From the NCBI GenBank assembly GCA_950106755.1, contig OX467091.1, positions 17,253,538-17,317,537 on the forward strand: 64,000 nucleotides of DNA, written 5' to 3'. This DNA comes from Climacium dendroides (taxonomy: Eukaryota > Streptophyta > Bryopsida > Hypnales > Climaciaceae). The notes under the pieces were generated by a model, which did not search any database, was not told the DNA's origin, and saw only the letters and a list, made by a program, of their open reading frames with translations. This document shows positions 23,801 through 33,000 of the stretch, piece after piece. Numbering within the stretch: the stretch's first letter is position 1; each line of letters opens with the position of its first letter. The position numbers and the translations under genes were made by a program.

Positions 23801-25187
23801 TTCAATGAAAGAGAGACAAGTCTTTGGGGTGCCGCAGCCTAAGACACTTGATATGAAACCCATTCGTTCTAAATGGGTTTTTGCAAAGAAAAGAGACTCT
23901 GAAGGAAAGATAATCCGCTATAAAGCACGCTTAGTTGCGAAGGGCTTTACTCAACAGTTTGGAATTGACTATGATTTCACCTACAGCCCAGTAATGGATT
24001 CAATTACATTCAGATTCCTAATAGCTCTGGCTGTGCAGGAAAGACTCTCATTTAGACTGTTAGATATTGTCACAGCCTACCTGTATGGCAGGATGGACAA
24101 AGAAATGTATATGGAGCTCCCCGAAGGGGTAGAATCCATCAACTCGACAAAAGAGAGCTCAATGCAGAATATGGGCAACTCGGGACAGTCCCAGAGAGCA
24201 AAAGCAGAGCTAGTCGACAAGAAAACGCAGGATTTGGGAAAGGGCCATAAACGTGTGACGTTTGCCCCCTCCTCAGATCCTACCAATCTTGAAAATCTGA
24301 ATATCATCTCTAGGAAGAGAAAGAGAGAACTGGGTCAAGTTGTAAGGATCCAGAAAGCCATTTATGGCTTGAAACAGTCTGGACGACTATGGTACCAGAA
24401 TTTAACGGATTATCTGATCCAACAGGGTTTTAAAGCAAATAAATACACACCTTGTGTATTTGTGAACCGCAGAGGAAAGCACCTTGTGCTGATCGCAATT
24501 TATGTCGACGACTTAAATATCTTCGGCACTCGGGCAGCAGTCGAGAAAACTGTTGACCTGATGAAACACAAGTACAAAGTCAAGGACTATGGACGAACTC
24601 CAAGATGCTTAGGCGTGGAACTAGAACATTTTGAGGACGGCTCTGTATTCTTGCATATGACTTCATATACAAGTAGACTTCTCGAGAAATTCGCGATGTC
24701 AGAGGCTCATCCAGTCTCCACACCTTTAACGGTCAGAACCCTAAAAACGGATCAAGACGAGTATGGTCCGTTGCGAGAGAATGAAGAGATACTCTCTTCG
24801 GAGTACCCATATATTACCGCTGTAATGTCAATGTCTTGGTTATCGCTAAATGTAAGACCAGACCTGAAGTTCTCGACTCATTTATTGTCAAGACATAGCG
24901 CGGAACCGACTAAACGACATTGGCGCGGAGTAAAACATATGCTACGTTACTTGAACGGGACCAGAGACTACGGCATTCTTTTTGAAAGAAATTTCCAACC
25001 GATTAAAGGTTATGCAGATGCCGGGTACCTGTCGGCTCCTGAGAAAGGAAGGTCGCAGTCCGGCTACGTTTTTACTATGGCTGATTCAGCGATCTCCTGG
25101 AGTTCGAAGCTACAACCCACAGTCGCGACATCTTCAAATCATGCTGAATTGATCGCCTTATTTGACACCACCAAGGAAGCTGTTTGA
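20853..25187 (+). CDS. Copia gag-pol polyprotein, ended early by a nonsense codon
   Basis: The first ATG of the frame is 20853 (the open frame extends back only to a GTG at 20847), giving 1444 residues up to TGA at 25185-25187. Domains in order: a Gag region; a CX2CX4HX4C zinc knuckle (CFRCGKKRHFARDC, residues 282-295); a retroviral-type aspartic protease with DSG near 367; a GAG-pre-integrase HX3H region near 502 with a CX2C partner; an integrase D-D-35-E core (Asp565, Asp628, Glu664, the last two 35 residues apart); a reverse transcriptase with LLDIVTAYLYG and the YVDD catalytic motif at 1217-1220; and the start of RNase H (YADAGY, SNHAELIAL). The segment between MELPEGV and AIYGLKQS is about 60 residues longer than in typical Copia enzymes and contains a basic RKRKRE stretch. 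The frame resumes without a shift after the TGA. Confidence 0.95.
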   Translation: MALQTESVYPRIPAEPGFKPLEEDGTNYIMWMTNMRQYLSSKGLEGITTRPPTPAEVERRRKAKEEDPTLIFGKSEADYDRMQKDTATLAIRLRLKDDLALQMYHHDTPCDLWEEIQSRFEAMREITYPETWQAWLSLRHMDFDLLDDYKAALFKLTAKLAYCKRPVTEEDIIFKTLSTMGPERMGLRESLLAREYKNSRDLFIYLAENEKFNNVAKELAKQRPAGTIATPELNYTREKQQDPNRRRKLWKRQEKRARRSATPGKKDEDNIRKNKSKTFGKCFRCGKKRHFARDCRTPKDVVDKYRRENNLSPWRGTKNISNDKNKNKKQRTENEDEYNYLDQVPVEETNAVFEQQQRTNRSMMLLDSGATITVVKSAKYFTKMQRENYKIASMSGLNLIVRGSGPATFILPGGTRIYAERALLIPTARRQVLCENDVFNSGYEINTHIFTKGERFKTLTNEHGNCAEKFYYTDNGLIEFEIATNEFIALTREITDDGRLWHDRLGHPSTRMLQNILKSAAGNIKISSRLPESCLACSRGKLILRPAKEIKDKELKPFLNRIQVDICGPISPPSGPFRYFMVMIDSTSRWSEVNLLSTRNHAFAKMLIQLIRMQVRFPDNSVRDIRVDGAGEFTSTTFQNYCTAQGITLEVALPEVHFQNGLAESLIRRIQWIARPLLLKSNLPLTAWGHAVMHAADLIRYRPSAGNKMSPHQLATGNAPDIKHLRKFGCSVEVPLDPTKRKKFGPQRKQGIYVGNVGNSLIKYIEPKTGDLFRARFLDCHFDEQHFPFMEIKEKLPATVLDINWHTATIDDSPDYRCNGEVQRILRLRELARKLPDAFADTPDIVKTPYTQVQYTPARILPDNTPANVPQIRRKRGRPLGSKNKPKNLGRAPHITGGALPETGGVTQGPRGVATNQPSFEEATDVALTDHVWDRRTICKNEALMVHTVNAILENPDIPKTVPQAKRSVEWPHWKRAMQDEMNSMKERQVFGVPQPKTLDMKPIRSKWVFAKKRDSEGKIIRYKARLVAKGFTQQFGIDYDFTYSPVMDSITFRFLIALAVQERLSFRLLDIVTAYLYGRMDKEMYMELPEGVESINSTKESSMQNMGNSGQSQRAKAELVDKKTQDLGKGHKRVTFAPSSDPTNLENLNIISRKRKRELGQVVRIQKAIYGLKQSGRLWYQNLTDYLIQQGFKANKYTPCVFVNRRGKHLVLIAIYVDDLNIFGTRAAVEKTVDLMKHKYKVKDYGRTPRCLGVELEHFEDGSVFLHMTSYTSRLLEKFAMSEAHPVSTPLTVRTLKTDQDEYGPLRENEEILSSEYPYITAVMSMSWLSLNVRPDLKFSTHLLSRHSAEPTKRHWRGVKHMLRYLNGTRDYGILFERNFQPIKGYADAGYLSAPEKGRSQSGYVFTMADSAISWSSKLQPTVATSSNHAELIALFDTTKEAV

Positions 25188-25523
25188 CTGCGAAATATGT
25201 CATCAAGCCTAAAAACGTTAGCAAACCTCGAGATTGATATAAAACCTATGAAGATCTTCGAGGATAATGACGCCTGCCGGCACCAGATGTCAGAAGGTTT
25301 CATTAAATCCAACAATACGAAGCATTTGACACCGAAAATCTTCTATGCTGCTGAGCAAACAAAAATCGGCACCATATCCATTGAGAAGATTACCTCTGCC
25401 GAGAACATCGCTGATTTGTTTACAAAAACGTTACCACCATCTTCCCACCACAAGCATATGTTGTCAATGAAGATGCGATCGTTAGCACAAGTCCGAAAGG
25501 AAAAGAAACAACTTAGTTCATAA
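25188..25523 (+). pseudogene. 3' remainder of Copia RNase H, separated by the TGA
   Basis: It lies in the same frame as gag-pol directly after the stop and encodes LRNMSSSLK onwards to TAA at 25521-25523. It contains the end of RNase H (EDNDACRHQMSEG, NNTKHLTPK) and the usual Copia tail SAENIADLFTKTLP. The TGA falls where the family normally has a tryptophan codon, so a single-base nonsense change is the simplest explanation. Programmed readthrough cannot be excluded from sequence alone. Confidence 0.85.
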
Positions 25524-25603
25524 CGACTAGTGACAGGATTTTGAAAAACTACGATACTTTGCGATTAGGTCAAACAGAACCGGTTTTCTGGCATCCCACC
25601 TCC

Positions 25604-25617
25604 GCCAAGAGGGGGAG
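25604..25617 (+). promoter_or_regulatory. Polypurine tract
   Basis: CAAGAGGGGGAG, followed after one base by the 3' LTR starting at 25618. This is the expected site for plus-strand DNA priming. Confidence 0.85.
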
Positions 25618-25891
25618 TGTCGAGACCTGGTCAATGGTCAGGTAGCTTGGCTACGTATGCATATACGGTCAGTATACTGCCGTTTCATACCACTAGTTCG
25701 TACCTCTTCAAGATTAAGGTTGTACCTCTTAAAGGTTGAGGTTCTGAAGAGTCGCGTTGCTTCTCAGCCAGAACTACGTATCATCACTTTGATCCTCAGG
25801 CTATATTCATAATAATGTGATTTGAGCCTGAGGTACGTAGGCAGCTTCATCTCTTATCGAGAGATGGAGTCCGAGTGAAAACGTACTGTCA
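25618..25891 (+). repeat. 3' LTR of the Copia element
   Basis: 274 bp, identical to the 5' LTR except for T at 25789. It is followed directly by the ATATG target duplication. Confidence 0.96.
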
Positions 25892-25896
25892 ATATG

Positions 25897-28589
25897 AGAA
25901 TTATTTTTTTTGACAATTGTATATATTCTAACAAATTTAAATTTTGAATTTTGAATGTACAGTTGAGGATGGTTTTACCTTAGTTTGGTAGGTTATTTCC
26001 AAGTTTTGTGTCTAATTTGGTAATTTTGAGATGTCATTTAATCAATTTGGAGTTGATTTTTACTGTGGAATTAGAAGTTGGATGTCATATTGCAGATGCT
26101 TAGGTGGCAGTGGTGCGAGTTGGGTGTCAAATAGTGTCCTAATTGTAATTATCCCTTAATTGTTGAGGCAAACATTTTGCATCTGATGGATGATAGAGGG
26201 TCTCTCTATGTAGGACAAAATTGTAACTATTCATCTTTGAAATTTTGCAAGAAAAGGGGAGGTCTTCTATAGTAGTTTGTCTTGCAATGAGTGCTTTTAC
26301 AATTTTTTTAAGCCAATGCTTCATATGGTCATAAAAACTAATGATTTCCAAAGTCACTCCATTGTCCTTTAAGGGTTAATGTATAATAGGTTGCGGTTAC
26401 AATTTGATAGTTTGCAAGTGGTTAGGTCGTCTTCTGCGTGGTGGGTAATTGTTGGTTTCTAATTCCTATTAGGTGTTGGTCTTCTAGTTGTCTTCATTGA
26501 TTGTTGAGTGATTCCAATGCAAGTCTAGCCTTGAGTTGTTTGTGTTGTTTTTATTTTTTTTTTGTGGTGGATGAATGAGGGAGATGTGATGTGAAAATGG
26601 AAGCTAATATGAGTCCTGAGCATTAAGTGTGTGAGTGTTAGTTGGATGAAGATGATATTTTAGTCAAAGTTGGTGAAAATGTTGTAAGATGATTATCTTA
26701 TTGTCAATTTAACTATGAAAATTGTAATGGTGATGTGTTTACCAATTTGGATAATATGATATAATTTCAAATTTGATTGGTCTTAAGTGATGCAAGCATG
26801 TGATTGAATTGTGTGCAAATTGGAAATTACAATATGTGAAGTTCTTATAAGAAAGAGTGTGTGAGCTTGTGTTATGCATGTTTAAGCTGGAATTGGTTGT
26901 AGTCTTTGATGAATGTATATTAAGGTGAATTATTGAATGAGTTATATGACTTTTGTGCTAATTTGTTAAGATTAATGGAAATCCAAATTGATGTCTTGTG
27001 ATATGGACATTCTAAGTGAATCTATGAAGTAAAATTCTTGAAGAAAAATTTGATTATCAAAATTAGAAAAGTGTAATTTGCTATTTGAGTTGGAGTCTAA
27101 TTTGGAGTCTATGATTTTGATGAAAATGAATGATTGATTTGGCATCTACTATAGTATCCATTTAATTGCAATTGTATTGTCTAATCGGGAATATTAGCTT
27201 GTGTCTAGTTTCTTAAGTTGGGGTAATTGGTGAGATAAATGATTGAAGTTAAAAGTCAAGTAGGAGTTTGTATATCACTATGATAGTGTCATTATTGCAA
27301 ACCAATTGGGAGAATTAAAGTGTGAATGTTGTCGTGCAATAGTTTCCAATTTGTGTTTAATTGAGAGTGCATGACATCCATCCAATTGGAGAGAATATTT
27401 TCAGAGTATTAGCAAGGCAATCATTAAATCAAATTTGGTGAAGTAAATGTTTAAGGATGAGTGGTATTGAAAGTTAATAGAATAGTTCCAAGTTGGTGAA
27501 TGAGAATTGTAAATTCTACAAATGTGATGAAAACGTGAAACCAAGATGTGAAGTAAAAGACATAAAGATCAAATTGGCGACTAGAGATTCCATGGTTCCC
27601 ATTGAAAAAGACAAGAATTCAAGGCAAAGCAGTCCAATCTTGTTCAAAAATCCAAGAGCTGCAGCTAAGCAATGAAGCTTGATTGACAATGCTCCGAATT
27701 AGAGAAAGAATGAAGTCTCAAGTAGTTAAAAGAAAAAAAAATAATTGGAAGATACTACACCTTTGTAGCCATTAAGAGTAGAGTGCTTGAACCTAATAAT
27801 TAGTTTATTGCATGAGCAAGAACATGTGTTTTATGGTAAAAGAACATTTTCTTCATTGTTTTTGGTTGCAATGACTAATTAGGAATTTATTTGGAAGCAT
27901 CCCTATTGCACAATCTTTCTAAAATAAATTATAAACTATTTTTTAATTTACCAAATTAAATCTTTGGCTATCTACAACAATTGTAAGCTTGATTTTATTA
28001 GATACATACATGCCAAATTTCAGAAATTGATGAGCATTTCTACAAAAGATGTCCAAATTGTCCTAGTTGCCAAAAAAATTTAAGGCAACATAACTTTTGA
28101 TTCAAGCACCCCATTAGAAAAAAATTACTTTCCCACTAAGGGGATATATGTTAGCACCTTGAGTCAAAATTTTGTGAATATTTGACTAAAATTGACTTCG
28201 AAGGAATCTATCTAGATTTTCAATTGTCGTTCAATGAACAATTGACCTTTAGGACTTAACAACTTGCCGTTTGGTTAGTGTTACTTGAATTGAATATTAT
28301 TGGTTTCATGGTGTATTCCCTATACATGTATGTAATTGTAGAAAGGAAAAATTTGTGAAGAATGGTAGAAGTGGGAAAAAAATTGGATACTTAAATTTCA
28401 TATGTAAGATATTCCCACTTTAAAAAACACATGAATAAATTTATAAAACTATAGGGTATTAGAAATATGCCCCTTGTAGCTTTTTATATAAAAATATGGT
28501 CACCTTAAATAAAATTACAAGCCCACAAGAATACCCTACTTGTATTCTTGTAAGATAGTGTGCTCCATAAGTGACCCTACTCTAAAAGC
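25897..28589. other. AT-rich intergenic DNA, no gene recognised
   Basis: Sequence with many TGTG/GTTG words but no coding domain. A 60-residue frame at 27493-27675 starts with ATG and is somewhat less AT-rich, but I do not recognise it. Nothing else can be supported. Confidence 0.35.
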
Positions 28590-28830
28590 GATCATGACAC
28601 AATGATACATTTTGCTTTTTTCAATGTACCAATAGTGTACATTTGATGAGGTGGTCACTTTTAGTCACTACTACTACATCAATTTCAAAAACTCACCACT
28701 AATTCCACAAAGGTCCAAAAGAATATGAAATGATTTGGGTTAGATGCCAATTTTATTTTCCTTCCCACAAAAATTTACTAAAAATTGTTTGAAGGAGTTT
28801 TAGCTTCCCCCAAAGGCAATCAACTCTTAA
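28590..28830 (+). repeat. Dispersed repeat family D, copy 1
   Basis: Related copies are at 35605-35830 (same strand) and 63180-63415 (inverted). Shared order: TACATTTTGCTTTTT, then TAGTGTACAT, GGTG, CACT, TCAACTTCAAAAA-like sequence, AATATGAAATGA, TTGGGTTAGATGCCAATTT. No coding capacity; class unknown. Confidence 0.65.
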
Positions 28831-28904
28831 ATTGTTGCTTTAAGAGCAAACTACCTTATCCTCAACAGATGTCCAAATGCTTGAATTCCTTGTACTAAAA
28901 TAGC

Positions 28905-29385
28905 CCATTGTAGTCAGAACTAGGAATTTGACCTCTTGTTGTTGCTGAAGTTTTTCAATTTTTTTTCACATTAATACAAGTAAGAGAAACAGTAAGAGTA
29001 ATTGAAATTATGTTTTTTAGACAAAGTATGGATTTACTCTGAATTTTCAAAGTGTTCAATGCATCATGGCCCAAAAGAGTTTCTAGACTACCTTAAAACC
29101 AACAAAATCTAAATCCATCATGCTCATTTTATTCGCCTAAAGCAATCATTGTATTTTCTAACATGGAAGGCCTAAAAAGTCAATTCTTATAATGAATTCA
29201 CATTGAAAAGTTGGAAGTTCTTGATGAAATCACTAATCACTCCATTACTGGCATGTAAGATTTACATTGTGGTCAAAATTTCACATACTGAAAAAACCCA
29301 TAATGAGTCATTCCCTAGGTGTCCACTGTCCACTATGGACTACAACGGACTGTTTTACCTTGTACAATAAGTAGTGTATGTTGAA
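28905..29385 (+). repeat. Dispersed repeat family C, copy 2
   Basis: Same orientation as the copy at 1180-1645, sharing the landmarks listed there, including CCCAAAAGAGT, ACCAACAAAATCTAAATC and TGTTTTACCTTG. The pair differs by substitutions and small indels. Confidence 0.65.
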
Positions 29386-29504
29386 AATACCCATTCCCAT
29401 TTCTGTACCCAATTCCGTCATGATGTACCAACAGAGTACATTCTTACTAAGAAAATGTGCACCCTGGGTACAACATGACGGAATTAGGTACAGGGACGGG
29501 AATG

Positions 29505-29955
29505 GGTGTCTTCACCTTGTATGAATGCAATTGACGAGAAATCTGGCGCTCCTCCCGCGCACTGTGGTCGAGTCTATCCTTCAACAACAAATTACTCCCG
29601 ATTGCATGCGTGCGAGATCCGTCATTGCAACATCGTTTTAGCAACTAAACTTATTTCCAATTGCAGCAGGTCTGCGAGGAGTACAAATACGGGAATGACG
29701 AGAAGGAGCTGCGTGTTTGAATTAGGGCTCGGTCTTTTTTTTCCTTCCAATGTTGGAGTAATCGGTCTTTTGGGGGTTCCGATTTGTATTTAGCGAGAGA
29801 TTGAGCTACAGCAACACTGGCGTGTTGACCAGGTGGAGTATTTGGCGCATCTCATCGCAGTGCAGAACGCTTGCGGCAATGCTTGGAGGATCTTTTGCAA
29901 GGTAAAACGCAGCTTGCTTGTTCCTCTTGTTGGTCGTCTATGAGCTTGAACTTTT
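29505..29955 (+). pseudogene. Truncated duplicate of the ATG14 5' end
   Basis: This segment matches 41920-42800 of the ATG14 locus in two blocks. Block 1 covers the 5' leader and first exon: ATTGACGAG, GCTCCTCCC, GCGTGCGAGATCCG and AGAAGGAGCTGCGTGT are shared. The copy then jumps directly into what is intron 2 of ATG14 (AATTAGGGCTC, ATCGGTCT). It continues through exon 3 (TTTAGCGAGAG, CTACAGCAAC, CTGGCGTGT, TGCGGCAATG, GGATCTTTTGCAAGGTA) and into intron 3. Exon 2 and the rest are missing and the frame is closed. Because introns are retained it arose by DNA duplication, not from mRNA. It ends about 100 bases before the WD40 gene's ATG. Confidence 0.88.
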
Positions 29956-30061
29956 TTTTTCCCTTCCAATCCATTCCTCATGCTCGTATGATGACAGTGG
30001 ACTATTGATTTGTTTTATACTTGTTGGTGGTAATGTAGAGGCGGAGTGGAGCATTCTAAGC

Positions 30062-33000
30062 ATGGATAAGTTTGTGATCCGTGGGATTGGTCCTGCATTT
30101 CCATCCGTCAAGGCAAGATTGCTCTCGAGGTAACGATTCGTACCAGAAACCTAGTTCTCCATGATGTCGTGCTCTTTTGCTGTCTTTGCTGAACAATTGT
30201 AGATCCTAGGCGCAGCCCTTACGAAGTTCGTTAATCGTTAGGGGTAGTGCAGTTCGCAACTTGAATGTCAGACCCGTAGCTTGAAGTTTTCTTTCTCTCA
30301 TTTAGCGGAAGGACCTCTACGAGAAACTGTCATTTAGCGGAAGGACCTCTACCACGTGCTCCGGAGCTTGACTATGTTGAGCAGTCTGAGAACGTTGTTT
30401 GAATATGTCTTTTGCAAATTGTGAGGACGTCTGATCTGGTTGCTAAGCTTCTTGAGACTGGTTGCAGGCAAAAATGGCAGGCAGGTGCTTATCAATTGGA
30501 TGGGAAATTATCAACTGCTTACAAACATTCCCTCCTAAATGTCCTGCTGCTATCGTATGATGAGGCAGGTGCATATGCTGGGTAGACAGGGATGAGACAA
30601 TTTGTACCTTAGAAAAGGGGGAGACGCCTTCAGTAGAATACATCATGCCTTAGGGCTTCCTGAGTTAACTAGACTTCTCCAGACTGATTTGTGGACACTT
30701 AGTGTGCTATCAATTTGTGTGCTAGGTTGATGAGAATGAGTAATCCTGGTTAACATTATGCTCTCGTCGGGTGAGTCTGTAAGGTGGGGAGGAGTGCTCT
30801 GTTTGAATTCTGTTTTTTGCAATGTACAACAAACTAACCGTATTGTTTTTGTGTGATTATAGATAGGAAGCTTCCCTCATTCAAATCTGAGCCATCATGT
30901 TCCCCCCCCTGTGATGTAAGTTGATGTACATTCTTTAGTACACCCAATCCCCCTTGAATTATCAACTTGTGCATGGTCACCAAAATGGTTGTCCACTGGC
31001 TTATGTTGTAGAAATGCTGAGGATGACGAAATTAAGATGCCTGGTCATCCACAAGATGGAAAGCGTTTGAGCTTGATTACAGTGTTTCGAATAGCGTTTG
31101 CTATGTACTTCTCCTAAGTGTCCTGATAGTGGTTGTAACTGGCAGGCCAATCGTGACATGCGTTGAGTTTGATTCCCAAGTAAGCAGCCTGGCATCTTTG
31201 CGTGACTTGTCAGTTCAGGAAGATATGCACATTTTTGCATTCAGCTATGTTGACATGTACTTCCTGTCATTTGGTATTCCTTGTGCACCTTTATAGCTTA
31301 TCTCTAGTACAATTTTTCTGGTTTCGAACAGGATCCTGCATCGATCCTAGACGTATCAGGATTAATCTTGTTGCACGCACAATTCTCTATGAATATTGTG
31401 AAAACATATTGGATTTGCAACATTAACACCGACACGGCTATTTGGTATCTGTCAGCATTTGAATGCATCTGATGTTATTATGCCACAGGGTATATATGTA
31501 GCTTCTGTCAGCAGCAGTGGATGCCTTTCCATACACGATTTTGAAAACTTGTACTGCACTTCTGGAGGTATTTTTTGTAGTTGTCCTTGAAGTCTGTTCG
31601 TCATTTTCAAATTTTCACCTGTACTCCCTCCGTCCCGAAATGATTGTCCATAATTTTGTTGATATTTTTTAGCCAATTTCATTGACCTTATTGTGAAAAA
31701 CATAATTAAGAAAGGTTCCAAATTTTATATCACTAGAATTAATGAAGAACATTGCATGTGTTCATTGCAACCTAAATTAAATTTACCACAAGGGTAATTT
31801 TTTGACCTACTCAAAACAACCTTAAAAAAAACATGACATTCAAAGCGGACAATCATTTTGGGACGGAGGGAGTATATCTTATCTACAGTAAAAAGCATAT
31901 TTTGGTATTTTCTTGGAATTTCTTTTCTCCGAAGTTGCTAAACGTAAATACACAGGTTGTGAGGCAGAAAGAGCGACACCCACTGCCCATTTTAATACGC
32001 CACACAGGCTCGAGGCTGTGCGATGGAATCCTACCAATCAAGATGAGGTATTTGAATTTCTGTCTTTTTTTAAGGAGGCTTTATAGTCAAGGTATATTAT
32101 CACAAGGGTCGAGTAAATATTCGTAACAATTTTAACAAAATTCTTCAGACATAAGATTCTTGTCAGTAATCCTTGTATGGTCAGTATGTCCAGCAGGTAG
32201 CAATGCAAAGTGATATATCAATAAGGTAGAATGCATGCAAGAGTGTCGTGATTTTGGAAAAGTTTCTCAGAGTTTCATAAAATATGAATCCAGGTGGCAT
32301 GTGTGGCTTCAGGAAGCAGCAAAGTTTATTTTTATGATATTGCAAGCTTCTCCCAAGTTCCACGGCAAGTAAGTCTCGCATATCATTGCCGATGGAAGTT
32401 TTTTTGCAAAGGAAACAAAAGAATTCTCATGCTGTAGTTGTGGAGTGTATATTTCATATTGAATTTAGCATGCACTTTGCTAGGGATGACGTTCTGGATT
32501 TTTCTCTCATAAGCTCTCACATGTGAGGGTTCCTGCGTATGGAAGGCGTCATTTATGAAGTTCTGGTTGCATGACATAACGGGATGCTTGCCTAAATAAT
32601 AAAAATGAGTTACATTACTCGCGGACTCCTTCTCTCAATGATTGACCTGTTTTTGTTATTTGCGTAATTTGAACTCTATTGAATCCTCAGACCCTGCAAT
32701 TCAAACCGAGGACTGAAAGAGGACATGCTGCTAGTCTTTCCGATCTCTCTTATTGTGCAAATGACAAAGAAAGGTATGTTTCTCAGATATAGACTTCGAG
32801 ATTGTTGTGAACATTTTTAGATGCTAGTTTTGTTAACATCATGAAATTTCTTCCGTCGGCAATGCAACTGAAAATTTGTCGAATTTATTTTGAAGTCTCA
32901 CTAGACTCAAACCTATATCTCACTGAACGCTGTGGTTTTTCAGGATGATTGCTTGTGGGAATGATAACAAAGTGCATGTTTGGGATAGAAGGATTGGGAA

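Larger units (their letters stand above)
20504..25896 (+). mobile_element. Ty1/Copia LTR retrotransposon, nearly intact
   Basis: The complete element runs 20509-25891, flanked by the 5-bp direct duplication ATATG (20504-20508 and 25892-25896). Both LTRs are 274 bp, start TGTCGAG and end TGTCA. They differ at only one position (C at 20680 against T at 25789), so insertion was recent. The internal region holds a degenerate primer-binding site, one gag-pol frame and a purine tract. Gene order gag, protease, integrase, reverse transcriptase, RNase H defines Copia. The element is clearly less AT-rich than its surroundings. One in-frame TGA interrupts the RNase H region, so this copy probably cannot make a full polyprotein. 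Confidence 0.97.

Noticed and set aside
27493..27675. 60-codon plus-strand frame starting with ATG
   Set aside because: Too short, without a domain or splice-linked neighbours; kept only as a note in the intergenic entry.
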